Assembly: GCA_964580055.1 (NCBI GenBank)
Contig: CAZOJI010000006.1
Location: forward strand, 74,014 to 138,013
DNA: 64,000 nucleotides
From: JBDGYW01 sp964580055
GTDB lineage: Bacteria; Gemmatimonadota; Gemmatimonadetes; Gemmatimonadales; GWC2-71-9
Direction of reading: 5' to 3'
The translations under genes and the position numbers were made by a program. Shown one piece after another: positions 52,602 through 62,192 of the stretch. Each line of letters opens with the position of its first letter. Position 1 is the stretch's first letter. Under the pieces are notes generated by a model, which was not told the origin of the DNA, searched no databases, and saw only the letters and a list, made by a program, of their open reading frames with translations.

Positions 52602-54653
52602 ATGAGCATCCGCATTCTACGTGCGTTTCCGTCCACTCTGTTGTTGCTGCTCCTGGTCCAGCCGCTCGACTCTCCGTTAGTCGCGCAAAATGGAGAGGGG
52701 CGTCTGACGCTCGATCGTTACCTGTCCTGGGAAGACGTATCGAGCCCGCTGCTATCCCCCGACGGCACCCAGATCGTTTATCAGCGCCGCTTCATCGACC
52801 CTATGAGCGACAGTTGGGATTCAGACCTGTGGATCATGAGCGCGGACGGCAGCAAGAACCGCTTCCTGGTCGACGGCTCATCGCCAAGTTGGTCGCCCGA
52901 CGGTACTCGCCTGGCCTACACAGCACCTGGAGAGCCTCAGGGCACCCAGATATTCGTGCGCTGGATGGATGCAGAGGGTGCCACGAGTCAGATCACTCGG
53001 CTGGCGGAGGGATCACCGTCCGATATCAGGTGGGCGCCCGATGGTGAATCGATCGCATTTCAGATGTTGGTGCCCGAAGAGCTCGGCGCCAGGTGGCGTA
53101 TCGACATGCCGTCACGGCCCGACGGTGCCGACTGGACGGCATCCCCCCGTATCATCGAACGGCTCAACTACCGCCGCGATGGATCCGGTTGGACCCCGTT
53201 GGGGTACCGCCACGTTTTCGTGGTGCCGGCGACGGGCGGTGCGCCGCGTCAAGTCACCAGCGGAGACTGGCATCATGGCTCCTTCCGCTGGATGCCGGCA
53301 GGCCGGTCGATCGTCTTTCAATCTCTGCGGGTGGAGGACGCCGAGCATGTCTGGAGGGAATCGGAGATCTACTCCGTGGACGTGGAGACCGGTGCTGTTG
53401 AGCAGCTCACCGACCGTCGCGGTCCTGACGGCAGCCCCGTGCCATCACCCGACGGCAGCCTGATCGCCTACACCGGATACGACTGGAGCACCGACACCTA
53501 CGTCGAGGCCGGACTCTACGTAATGAACGCCGACGGATCCAACCCGCGCCTGCTGGCCAGCGAGAAGGGCAGATCGCCGGGCGATCTGACGTGGGCACCC
53601 GACGGCAGCGGCATCTACTTCACGGCGTCGATGAGGGGCACGTCGCATCTGTGGTTCGCACCGCTAAGAGGCGAGCCCAGGCAAGTGACCGACGGCGACT
53701 TTTTGCTGAGCGTGGGCGATATCGGCCGCAATGGAACGGTCGTGGCCACCAAGACCAGCCCGCATGTGCCGCGAAACCTGGTGTCGTTCAGTCTTCGAAG
53801 ACCTTCGAGTATGCAAACGCTCCACGTGACCAACCATACGCACCTCCAGGAGGTCGAGCTGGGCGAGGTGGAGGAGATCTGGTACACCTCCGTGGACGGC
53901 CTGGAAATACAGGGCTGGATCGTCAAGCCTCCCGACTTCGATCCATCGCAGGAGTACCCGCTGATTTTGCGCATTCACGGCGGCCCCCACGCCATGTACG
54001 GTTTCAATTTCGACTTCAAGAACCAGAATCACGCCGCGAACGGCTACGTGGTGCTGTACACCAACCCGCGCGGCAGCTCGGGGTACGGCTCCGAGTTCGG
54101 CAACGCGATCAAGAACGCGTACCCTGACAAGGACTACGACGACTTGATGGCGGGCGTCGACGAAGTGTTATCGCGCGGCTACATCGACGAGCGCAATTTG
54201 TTCGTCTACGGCGGCAGCGGCGGCGGCGTACTGACCGCTTGGATCGTCGGCCATACCGATCGCTTCACCGCCGCGGTCTCCAAGGCGCCGGTGATCAACT
54301 GGATCAGCTTCGTCGGCACGACCGACGGCTCCTCCTGGTATTACAACTTCGAGAATATGCCGTGGGAGGACCCGAGCGAGCACCTGCGACGCTCCCCGCT
54401 GATGTACGCCGGCAACGTAACGACGCCGACGATGCTCATGACCGGTGAGCGCGATCTGCGCACTCCGATGGAACAGACCGAGCAGTTCTACAGGGCACTC
54501 AAGATTCGCAAGGTTCCCACCGCGATGGTGCGGTTGACCGACGGCTGGCACAGCCGTTCGCGGCCGCCCACCAACTTCATCCGCGTTCAACTGTTACTGC
54601 GCAACTGGTTCGAGCGGTTCATGGTGGGGGATGGTACGACACTTCAGGAATAG
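52602..54653 (+). CDS. Secreted S9-family prolyl-oligopeptidase-like peptidase
   Basis: 683 residues from ATG 52602 with TGGAGG upstream; the frame is open further but only this start gives a signal peptide (to VAQ). The N-terminal half is a PD40-type propeller (WSPDGTRLAYTA, WAPDGSGIYFTA). The C-terminal alpha/beta-hydrolase has LRIHGGPHAMYG, the nucleophile YGGSGGGVLTAWI, an Asp in GERDLRTPMEQ and the His in DGWHSRSRPP. Cleaves oligopeptides outside the cytoplasm. A second, similar enzyme is at 57,696. Confidence 0.93.
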   Translation: MSIRILRAFPSTLLLLLLVQPLDSPLVAQNGEGRLTLDRYLSWEDVSSPLLSPDGTQIVYQRRFIDPMSDSWDSDLWIMSADGSKNRFLVDGSSPSWSPDGTRLAYTAPGEPQGTQIFVRWMDAEGATSQITRLAEGSPSDIRWAPDGESIAFQMLVPEELGARWRIDMPSRPDGADWTASPRIIERLNYRRDGSGWTPLGYRHVFVVPATGGAPRQVTSGDWHHGSFRWMPAGRSIVFQSLRVEDAEHVWRESEIYSVDVETGAVEQLTDRRGPDGSPVPSPDGSLIAYTGYDWSTDTYVEAGLYVMNADGSNPRLLASEKGRSPGDLTWAPDGSGIYFTASMRGTSHLWFAPLRGEPRQVTDGDFLLSVGDIGRNGTVVATKTSPHVPRNLVSFSLRRPSSMQTLHVTNHTHLQEVELGEVEEIWYTSVDGLEIQGWIVKPPDFDPSQEYPLILRIHGGPHAMYGFNFDFKNQNHAANGYVVLYTNPRGSSGYGSEFGNAIKNAYPDKDYDDLMAGVDEVLSRGYIDERNLFVYGGSGGGVLTAWIVGHTDRFTAAVSKAPVINWISFVGTTDGSSWYYNFENMPWEDPSEHLRRSPLMYAGNVTTPTMLMTGERDLRTPMEQTEQFYRALKIRKVPTAMVRLTDGWHSRSRPPTNFIRVQLLLRNWFERFMVGDGTTLQE

Positions 54654-54837
54654 GAGCCTCGAGGAAGGCAGCTTCGGTGCAGTGAGGCATGGCCGCAACC
54701 ATTCGGTCATGCCTCACATCAGGTACCGACTCCACCTCCATCCTCCCGACGACCGATCATTTGCGCGTTGGCTGGGATGTTCGTCGGCTCCGCGAGGGCG
54801 AGCCGAATCGCGCGCCTGGACGGATCAGCACGCTCGC

Positions 54838-56043
54838 CTAGGCCAAGAAAATGGTCTTAAGTGTATCTATCCTGGCGGCGATGTTAACTGAATTGCTGCA
54901 CCGGGCGGTACACTGATCGCACGAGCTACAGGCAAAGACGCTCTGACTGGCCGGGATCTCATCCAACGTCATCCGTGCGTGGGTGAAGTTCGAGTATTGA
55001 GCCGCATACATATGCGTGCGCATCAGCGTTGGGACATCAACACCATTCGGACATGTCGGCAAACATTCATTGCATTGCTGGCAGAACTGTATCGACCCCT
55101 GGAGATCTCGTTCCGCCAAGAAGCTCTGCTCCGCTTCCGTGTATGAGAGATCCGAGACCACCGACCAATCCAGATCCACTTGATCGAACGTTGTCATCCC
55201 CGGGATGATCGTGGTCACCTCTACGTGGTTGAGTACCCATTTCATCATGGCGGTTTGGTTGAACGGCGGCACGCTTGCATCAGCATCAGGCCCTCTCCGT
55301 GCCCCTCCCAAGGCCTTCATCCCTATGATGCCGACACCTCGGTCTGCGGCGTTTCTCATTGCGGCGAGCAACTCCTGGTTCTGTGCCATTGTCACGTTGA
55401 ATGCGACCTCGGCAACCGTCCAGAAGTCTCCCTTGGCCATTTCATTTAGTACTTCTACCTGGCCCGAGTGCGTCGAAATTCCGGGATAGCGAATCTTCCC
55501 TTGTTCTTGGAGCTCAGCGAAATACTCCTCTGCAATCTCATCGTTTACTGCGTCTGCGCTGTTGCGCCCGTGGTGGTAGAGAATGTCGACGTAGTCCGTT
55601 TGCAGGCGTCTCAAACAGCCTTCAAACGTTCGCTGCAGCGCGCTTCTGTACTGGGAGCGCTCTACATTCCGTATGCTCGACCCGACCTTCGTGGCGAGGC
55701 AGATCTCCTCCCGGTTACCCCGCTCCGTCATGAACCTGCCGAGCACCTCTTCACTCCTGCCATGCAGGTATGTCTCTGCCGTATCGAAGTGGCGGATTCC
55801 CTTGTCATAGGCGTGATGGTAGAGTGCGGGCGAATCGCTGTTCATGGCTCCGATGCTCACGACAGGCAACTCGACTCCGGTGCGCCCCAATCTGCGCACT
55901 ATGGGTGGTGCCGATCCCTGTTGTTGTTTCGGTCGCGCCGCCGCCACCTCCGGAGTCGTGCCGGCAAGTCCAAGGGATGCAACTCCCATCACGGTGCCGG
56001 ACAAGAAGGTTCTTCGCGACTGTGGCTGCTTTTCGATCGTCAT
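54838..56043 (-). CDS. Tat-exported aldo/keto reductase with a C-terminal 2[4Fe-4S] ferredoxin domain
   Basis: 401 residues with a twin-arginine leader (QSRRTFLSGTVMGVASLG). The AKR barrel shows GAMNSDSPALYHHAYDKG, the FDTAETYLHG region with Asp and Tyr, ATKVGSS Lys and ILYHHGR His. After residue ~330 two cysteine clusters follow: FCQQCNECLPTCP and ACSSCDQCTARCSN (CxxCxxCxxxC twice). AKRs with ferredoxin tails are known; a Tat signal implies cofactor-loaded export to the periplasm. Possible electron donor is unknown. Divergent from the PLP enzyme. Confidence 0.88.
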   Translation of the reverse strand: MTIEKQPQSRRTFLSGTVMGVASLGLAGTTPEVAAARPKQQQGSAPPIVRRLGRTGVELPVVSIGAMNSDSPALYHHAYDKGIRHFDTAETYLHGRSEEVLGRFMTERGNREEICLATKVGSSIRNVERSQYRSALQRTFEGCLRRLQTDYVDILYHHGRNSADAVNDEIAEEYFAELQEQGKIRYPGISTHSGQVEVLNEMAKGDFWTVAEVAFNVTMAQNQELLAAMRNAADRGVGIIGMKALGGARRGPDADASVPPFNQTAMMKWVLNHVEVTTIIPGMTTFDQVDLDWSVVSDLSYTEAEQSFLAERDLQGSIQFCQQCNECLPTCPNGVDVPTLMRTHMYAAQYSNFTHARMTLDEIPASQSVFACSSCDQCTARCSNSVNIAARIDTLKTIFLA

Positions 56044-56300
56044 AACAGGCTCCTTCGAGGGATTGGATAGCTACACTCAAAACATACCCCCCCTGACGAA
56101 CCGGGCGAAGCCCGCCCGCAGGTACACCCCCTGTAGGCCGTCAGCAGTAGTGGGACAGATTTGGGATCGTGATATGGTTGAACGACGGCGAGGAGTTCCC
56201 CCCAGGCACCTGGACATAGTCAAGTCGGGGCGGCATAATCTCCAAGCAATGATTTCGACCATTTTGTAAAGTCAATCACCCCCAAACCCATAGGTGAGCA

Positions 56301-57674
56301 ATGCCTAAGACTCGCGATCTGAATCGCAGGGACTTCTTGAGAAATGCAGGGCTGGCAGCGGTTGTAGCAGGATCGGGAGCTCCCCTCGAGAAAATCAATC
56401 TCAGCGATGATTCCATTGGAAAGTCGAGAGTTGAACCGCAGCAGATGACGTACGATTTCGATGAGGTCTACAATCGAATCGGCACCAACACTGTGAAGTG
56501 GGATAATGCACTTGAAAGGCACGCTGGCGTGCTGGACGTCGGGATGGGGATCGCGGATATGGATTTCAAGGCTCCTCCCTGCATCAAGGTAGCCCTGGAG
56601 GAACGCCTCGAGCACGAGAACTGGGGGTACAAAAACACTCCGGAAGGTTACGTCGATGCGATAATCGCGTGGAATCAGAGACGATACGGCTATGAAATAG
56701 ATCCTTCGACTCTGGTACTGACCAGTGGCGTGCATCCAGGCGTTATCGCTGCTCTCAAGACCTTCTCTCCTCCGGGCACCAGGACCTTGATCGCAACACC
56801 GAGCTACAACGGTTTCTATGGTGACCTGAGGGAAAGCAACACCATAGCCGAAGACAGTACGATGACAAAGGTCAATGGCCGTTACGAAATCGATTTTGAC
56901 GATTTCGAGAGAAGGGCCCGGCGCTGCAACTGCTATTTGCTGTGCAACCCGCAAAACCCAACCGGGAACGTGTGGACGGAAGAAGAACTACTCCGTATGG
57001 GAGAAATCTGTTTGCGGCACAACACCATAGTCCTCGCGGATGAGATTCACTGTGACTTTGTTTTGTCGGGGCACGAGTACACGCCGTTTGCAAGCCTGCC
57101 CGACAAAGAAATTGTCGACAACAGCATGACGTTCAAGGCTGTCAGCAAGACGTTCAGTTTGCCGGCGATGAAATGCGCCTGGTTCTTCTCCACGAACGAG
57201 GACTATCTCAATCGAGTGAGGGACAACCATCGTGCGGATCTCACGGAGCTCGGGATGATCGCAACCATGGCGGCAATGAACGAGGGTGAGGACTGGTTGG
57301 ACCAGGTGCTGGTATATCTCGATGAGAGTCAAGAATTCGTTGCGAACTACATCAGAGACAATATCCCGCTAATTAGTCAAACCAAGCCGGAAGGGACTTA
57401 CCTGACCTGGTTGGACGTCAGCAGGATCATCGACATAATCGGTGCAAAAGAGACGGCGGCCGAAAGACAGCGGACGTCTGTTGATCCCGTTACTCCGGAG
57501 ATGATCATGCAGGAGTGGTTCGGTCAGCACGCGAGGGTTGATCTGAATCCGGGATCATCTTATGGGACCGGTGGCGATGGGCACATGCGTATGAACATTG
57601 CGGTGTCCAGGAGGCTATTGCAGGTAGCAATGGACAACATTGCCGAGGCGGTGGACAGACTGCCCGGGGCGTAG
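56301..57674 (+). CDS. PLP-dependent MalY/PatB-like aminotransferase with a twin-arginine leader
   Basis: 457 residues. The first ~28 contain LNRRDFLRNAGLAAVVAGSG, a Tat-type signal, unusual for this family (AGGTGAG precedes the ATG). The enzyme itself shows VGMGIADMDFKAPP, TSGVHPGVIAALKTF, CNPQNPTGNVW, LADEIHCDFVL, the PLP lysine in KAVSKTFSLPAMKCAW, and the GDGHMRMNIAVSRRL C-terminus. MalY/PatB proteins are cystathionine beta-lyases or aminotransferases and normally cytosolic. If the leader works, PLP would be loaded before export. The following S9 gene converges on it across 21 bases. Confidence 0.88.
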   Translation: MPKTRDLNRRDFLRNAGLAAVVAGSGAPLEKINLSDDSIGKSRVEPQQMTYDFDEVYNRIGTNTVKWDNALERHAGVLDVGMGIADMDFKAPPCIKVALEERLEHENWGYKNTPEGYVDAIIAWNQRRYGYEIDPSTLVLTSGVHPGVIAALKTFSPPGTRTLIATPSYNGFYGDLRESNTIAEDSTMTKVNGRYEIDFDDFERRARRCNCYLLCNPQNPTGNVWTEEELLRMGEICLRHNTIVLADEIHCDFVLSGHEYTPFASLPDKEIVDNSMTFKAVSKTFSLPAMKCAWFFSTNEDYLNRVRDNHRADLTELGMIATMAAMNEGEDWLDQVLVYLDESQEFVANYIRDNIPLISQTKPEGTYLTWLDVSRIIDIIGAKETAAERQRTSVDPVTPEMIMQEWFGQHARVDLNPGSSYGTGGDGHMRMNIAVSRRLLQVAMDNIAEAVDRLPGA

Positions 57675-57695
57675 AAGGAAGCACTTCCTGGCAGA

Positions 57696-59981
57696 TCATT
57701 GTGCCCGGCCCTTGAGGTGGCGATCGAAAAACTCCACCATTTTCTTGAATGCGAAGCGTGTCTGCACCAGGCTCTCGTTGTCCCACCCGTGCCCGGCGTT
57801 GGGCAACACTACCAGGTCGACATCCTTGCCCAGCAAGATCAGACGGTGCAACAGTGTGATGGTGTCCTTGAACAACACCACTCGATCCCGCATTCCGTGG
57901 ATAAACAAAAGAGGGTCCTGTAGCCCGTGGCCGTGCAGATAGGCCGAGGACTCTGCGTATTCGTCCGGAGAGTCTTCCGGCGCAAGCATCACTGCCATCT
58001 GCCCGGTGAGCGCATGCCACACATTCGTAGCGGGCGCGCCGGCGATACCCGCCGCGTAGAGGCCCGGTTTCTTGAAGAGTGACATGGTCGTCATCAACCC
58101 ACCGTAGCTCGATCCCCACAAACCGACCTTTCCCATGTCGACGTATCCCAGAGTCTCCAGGAAGCGAACGCCGCTCTCGAGGTCTTCGATGTCCATGCCT
58201 CCATAGTCCAGACGGATGCCCCTGCGGTGTTCCCTACCCCGGCCCCAACTTCCCCTCATGTCCACGTTGAGGAGGATGTATCCTTCCTGGACTAGAAACT
58301 GATCGAGGCCCCACGTGGGATGAGCGGTCCTCCCGCCCCATTGGTTTCGGACGCAGTCTGTATAGACCGAACCGAGGATCGCAGGATATCGGCGAGTCGG
58401 ATCGAAGTCGGGGGGCAGGGTGAGCCGTCCATGCAGTTGGGTGCCGTCGACGTGGCTGGGGAAACTTACGTATTCGGGTGTGGCCCACGTGTAGTCGGAG
58501 AATTCGGCCACCGGTGAATGGGTGACGATCCACTCGCCGCCATCCCCACCCAACCTCGTGATCAACAACTCGGGCGGCGTATCGTCCGCGGAAAAGGATA
58601 CAGCCGCATATCGGCCATCCGGAGAGACTACGGGATCGTGCGTGCCCGGCCGTTGGCTCAGCCGTTCTGGATCGCCCCCGTTTCCCCGCACGAAAAACAG
58701 TTGCCTCTCCTCAGGATTGGGGGCATTCCCGACCACGATGAGGCCGCCTTCCACGGGAAACAAACTCGATACCGCCCACGATCCTTCGGTAAGCTGCTCA
58801 GGTGTGCCGGCGGGGTCCGACGGGTCCACTGCCCAGACGTGGTAGTCCTCTTCCCTGTCCGAGAGGTAGTAGATGCGGCTAGCGTCCCGCGACCAGGCAA
58901 TACGCCAGAAGTAGTACGTCTCGTTGAGGGGGTCGTGCTCCCGAACCACGAGGCGGGCATTCATACCGTCGTCGATATCGACCACGAAGATGCGGCGGTC
59001 CTTGGCGAACAGGTCGCTGGTATCGAAGGCGAGCCTCCGGCCATCCGGCGCCCAAGAGTAGCTGAGTATCATGTCCGGACGCCCACCCAGCGTCGCACCG
59101 GGATCGATTTCTATCCAAGCGATATCGACAGGGCGCGACTCGGTGCTCACGCGGACGATCCCGACGCGGTGTGTTGCCGGCTCCTCTCCCGGATAGGCGC
59201 GCCGCACCCGCGCCATACGGGGTTCTTCGGTGAGATAGTCCGGAATCCCTCGCACAGGCACACCGCTTTGATCCATCTCCAAAACCGCGATGTGCGTACC
59301 GGTGGGTGACCATTGATAGCCGACCAGACGGACATCATCCGTCGCGTGGCTCGTCAGCCGTACGGGTGGGTCGTCGCGAGTAGCGTCGGCCGGCAGCGTC
59401 CAGATATCGCCGCCACTCAAGAACGCCAGAGTACGCCCGTCGGGTGAATACTGCGGCTGGCTCTCGAACACCGGCGTGTCCGTTAGCTGCTCCGGTTCCC
59501 CACCCGGTCGTACGATCCAGAAATCACCGCGAAAGCTGAATAGCAGGCGGTCGCCGTCCGGGTGCCAGATGACGGATGACACACCGCCGTCGCGCTCTGC
59601 GCGCGTTTCCGCCTCCGCGACCGAGAATGGGTCATCAGCATCAGTGGGAACAGCGGACATAGACGGCAAATTCGTGACCCGCCTAGGGCCGGCATCGGGG
59701 TTTCCGGCAGCGACGATCCATATGTCCCTGAAATTCCGGCCTACATCGTTCCAGAGGAATGCGAGCTTGCTGCCATCGCGGGACCAGGAGAAGCCGCGTG
59801 GCGCCGTACCGATGAGACTCGGCAGCGAATACAGACGGTCCATGGTGAGCCTGCCACGCTCCGCATTTTCAATGGACTGCGCAACTCCAGCAGTGGGGCC
59901 GGCAAGAGCGATAAGACCGGCAGCGGCGGCTCGAACCACCCAACCCGTGGCGAAACGTCCGAGTGTAAAAGCTACGGACAT
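57696..59981 (-). CDS. Secreted S9-family peptidase
   Basis: 761 residues from ATG 59981, chosen because GGGAG sits 9 bases upstream and a signal peptide follows (GWVVRAAAAGLIALAG, to VAQ). The frame stays open into a propeller relic upstream, but that fusion is rejected. Propeller: FSWSRDGSKLAFLWND, WHPDGDRLLFSFRGD and YSPDGRTLAFLS. Hydrolase: VDMRGSWGRGREHR, the nucleophile WGSSYGGLMTTMSLF, an Asp in IHGMRDRVVLF and the His in PNAGHGWDN, so the triad is complete. Degrades external oligopeptides alongside the paralogue at 52,602. Confidence 0.92.
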   Translation of the reverse strand: MSVAFTLGRFATGWVVRAAAAGLIALAGPTAGVAQSIENAERGRLTMDRLYSLPSLIGTAPRGFSWSRDGSKLAFLWNDVGRNFRDIWIVAAGNPDAGPRRVTNLPSMSAVPTDADDPFSVAEAETRAERDGGVSSVIWHPDGDRLLFSFRGDFWIVRPGGEPEQLTDTPVFESQPQYSPDGRTLAFLSGGDIWTLPADATRDDPPVRLTSHATDDVRLVGYQWSPTGTHIAVLEMDQSGVPVRGIPDYLTEEPRMARVRRAYPGEEPATHRVGIVRVSTESRPVDIAWIEIDPGATLGGRPDMILSYSWAPDGRRLAFDTSDLFAKDRRIFVVDIDDGMNARLVVREHDPLNETYYFWRIAWSRDASRIYYLSDREEDYHVWAVDPSDPAGTPEQLTEGSWAVSSLFPVEGGLIVVGNAPNPEERQLFFVRGNGGDPERLSQRPGTHDPVVSPDGRYAAVSFSADDTPPELLITRLGGDGGEWIVTHSPVAEFSDYTWATPEYVSFPSHVDGTQLHGRLTLPPDFDPTRRYPAILGSVYTDCVRNQWGGRTAHPTWGLDQFLVQEGYILLNVDMRGSWGRGREHRRGIRLDYGGMDIEDLESGVRFLETLGYVDMGKVGLWGSSYGGLMTTMSLFKKPGLYAAGIAGAPATNVWHALTGQMAVMLAPEDSPDEYAESSAYLHGHGLQDPLLFIHGMRDRVVLFKDTITLLHRLILLGKDVDLVVLPNAGHGWDNESLVQTRFAFKKMVEFFDRHLKGRAQ

Positions 59982-60199
59982 GAGGCGATCTCCCGACATC
60001 TGAATAGACTGAACAAGTTCTTTCCTCCCGCTGGTGCAGTATGCCGCACCGGAGCGGACCTGTCGAGATACCCACTGGATCTCGTTCGTTCGACTGGCCA
60101 TAACCCTCCTCGGGTGAGCCCCTTTACACGCCGGGGACACTGATTCCAAGTAACGTATAGCAGCACGCTGCCACGCTCGTAGCGCTCGGCCAGCAAGGT

Positions 60200-60992
60200 G
60201 AACAGCACCTACATCACCGCTCGTTGGGTAGCTCCAGAGTAGGGTCCCATCCGGGCTGAATGCGTAGAGATTGTGCTCACGCGATCCCACATAGACGGTA
60301 CCATCTCCGCCGATTGCAGGTTGCCCCGGGTTCAAGCCTATCGGCGCAGCCCACCTCAGGTCTCCATCCGGGTCAAGCGCGTTGATCACGCACGAGCCAG
60401 AGAGGCATGATCCCACGTAGATGGTTCCGTCCCCACCCACCGACGAAGACCTGAAGCTTCCCCCCACCGACAGATACAGCCACTTCAGCGTCAAATCCGG
60501 ATTGAACGCATAGAGTCTGTGGTCTTCCGCCCCTATGTAGACGGTACCGTCCTCACCGATCGCGGGACCGCGATACAGAGTGCTGCCTACGATGTAACTC
60601 CAATTCAAAACCCCAGTGGCGCTACACACTACATCGAAAGCCACAACGGTAGTCTCACCCTCCGAAACTGCCACGTCTCTGGGATTCGCCCCGTTTACCG
60701 CACAGTTGGCAGCAACCCCCTGCAGTTCCACGGTGTGCGTCCCACTGGTGACATCGGCCAACCAAATGGTCTCGTTCGGCTGTATAGGTGCCGTCCGGAA
60801 ATCCCCGTCCAGCGACACGGTATATCCATCAACATCCGGACTAACACCACCGGTTGCTGTCGTGACTTCCAGTACGCCCACCGGCACCTGCTGAGCTGTC
60901 GCGACAGCGGTAATCTGTGCGACATCGGTCCAGTCACAGTTCGTCGCAACCACGACCACGCGCCAGCCGCCGGGAAGCGCGTGACGGACCAT
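60200..60992 (-). pseudogene. Truncated PQQ-like propeller protein with Ig-like domain
   Basis: The frame encodes VSPDVDGYTVSLDG and TIWLADVTSGTHTVELQG (a PEGA/Ig-like unit), then three propeller repeats (GTVYIGAEDHRLYAFNPD, GTIYVGSCLSG, GTVYVGSREHNLYAFSPDG). Similarity stops abruptly after TSGDVGAV at about 60200, where a further repeat should follow. Upstream the frame stays open beyond 61,060 without a clear start or signal peptide. It is in frame with the S9 peptidase only by chance. Remnant of a larger secreted protein missing both ends. Confidence 0.6.
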
Positions 60993-61179
60993 GGGACAAT
61001 AAACGGCGCGCTGCGTGGTCGTTCGCGTGCGGCACGCTTCAACAAGATCAGGTCCAAGGCTGCTTTCCCCTCGGGCGCATGGATGATCGGGCCATTCTGG
61101 CCTGAAAGATGGCCGGATTCGCCGTCACTGCCGAATCACCTTGTAGAAGGTCGCCGGTCCGGCCTCCATTTTCTGCAGC

Positions 61180-61310
61180 AGACCCAAGTCTACCTGCTTC
61201 TTGCTTCATAGACTTCAACCCAAGACCACGTTCCTCCGCCATCTCCATTTGCGCGAAGACATAGTGCAACACTGGGCCGCGGCTGAGCTCGAAATTATCT
61301 GCACCCGAAT
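61180..61310 (-). pseudogene. Relic of an AlbA_2/HATPase_c_4-type ATP-binding regulator
   Basis: The minus strand encodes SRGPVLHYVFAQMEMAEERG and GLKSMKQEAGRLGS. This resembles the C-terminal ATP-binding segment of AlbA_2 (RecG-related) transcriptional regulators, typically RNPxLA-x-VF-x-x-x-x-x-x-EE-x-G-x-G. Only about 35 residues are recognisable, flanked by unrelated codons. Identification by recall of a short motif, so moderate confidence. Confidence 0.42.
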
Positions 61311-61416
61311 CGCGCGTTATTGGTGACGGTCTTGACATCCAAACCCAGTAGCTTGGCGCCGTATGTCTCCACAGAGAGCATTGACGAGTCACGGCGTCAG
61401 TGTCAGATTGCTTTCA

Positions 61417-61485
61417 CCTGCGCGCTCACGGGTGAGCAGGTTTTACCTCCCCCGGTGTCTGGCATCGCCACACGCCGGGGTTTTT
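61417..61485 (+). terminator. Tandem hairpins ending in a T-run, with no plus-strand gene upstream
   Basis: Hairpin 1: CCT, bulge, GCTCAC / GTGAGC, AGG, followed by TTTT (61417-61444). Hairpin 2: CCCCGGTGTCTGGC (61450-61463) pairs with GCCACACGCCGGGG (61467-61480) with two imperfect positions, followed by TTTTT. Hairpin 2 has the form of an intrinsic terminator for plus-strand transcription, yet the nearest plus-strand gene upstream ends more than 3.7 kb away. Confidence 0.6.
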
Positions 61486-61517
61486 CGTAGGCGCACATTC
61501 TTCCTTGCTGACGGGCG

Positions 61518-62159
61518 ATGACGGATCGCGCCATCCTGTTCATCGACGGGAATAACTGGTATCACGGTCTCCGCGACCGTCTTCAGATACCCAATCCTCA
61601 GCAGCTCAACTACGCGTTCATTTCACGGAAACTCGTGGGACACAGGGAGTGGGTCGGCACCCGGTACTACATTGGTCGCGTATCGCAACAGAGACACAAC
61701 GCCCTTTACTCGAGCCAGCGACGGTTTCTTGCTCGACTCGTCGCGACTGATCGACGAATCACATGCCATCTCGGCCGTCTGGAGTATCGCAGGGTCACCA
61801 ACAAAGCTGCGGATGAGCTCCGCAGGTACCTCGGAGAACTCACAGTCCGGCTTCCGGCGCCGGTATTTAGAGATTTGATGCAGATCGCTCTAAGGCACGT
61901 TACATCTCGGATCATGGTGGAAAAGGCGGTGGATGTTCAACTCGCCGTGGATATGCTCGTGATGGCAATGCGAGATGAATACGACGCAGCGTACCTCTTG
62001 TCCGCAGATGGTGATTTCACACCTGCGGTAACAGCAGCAAGGGAAATCGCAAAGAAGGTGTACGTAGCTGCGCCCATGTTTGCCGCACAACTAGCATGCG
62101 TATCCAACAAGTTCATCCGGTTGGATCGCGACTGGTTCGCTGACTGCTTCCTTTCATAG
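61518..62159 (+). CDS. NYN-domain (LabA/DUF88-type) predicted ribonuclease
   Basis: 213 residues. A PIN-like NYN fold with the acidic active site: ILFIDGNNWYHG (Asp10), EKAVDVQLAVDMLVMAM, and LLSADGDFTPAVTAAREIAKK. It covers the whole domain with no fusion. NYN proteins cleave RNA and often occur with defence or toxin genes. It lies 73 bases upstream of the AbiE pair in the same direction but the AbiE operon has its own promoter, so shared transcription is uncertain. Confidence 0.88.
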   Translation: MTDRAILFIDGNNWYHGLRDRLQIPNPQQLNYAFISRKLVGHREWVGTRYYIGRVSQQRHNALYSSQRRFLARLVATDRRITCHLGRLEYRRVTNKAADELRRYLGELTVRLPAPVFRDLMQIALRHVTSRIMVEKAVDVQLAVDMLVMAMRDEYDAAYLLSADGDFTPAVTAAREIAKKVYVAAPMFAAQLACVSNKFIRLDRDWFADCFLS

Positions 62160-62192
62160 CCGATCTCAGCATCTACCGCTGGTCACAAATCA

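Noticed and set aside
57696..60992. A 1,098-residue fusion of a PQQ-like propeller with the S9 peptidase
   Set aside because: The linker has a perfect signal peptide and ribosome site for a separate start at 59,981, and the propeller breaks off mid-repeat. The shared frame is accidental.
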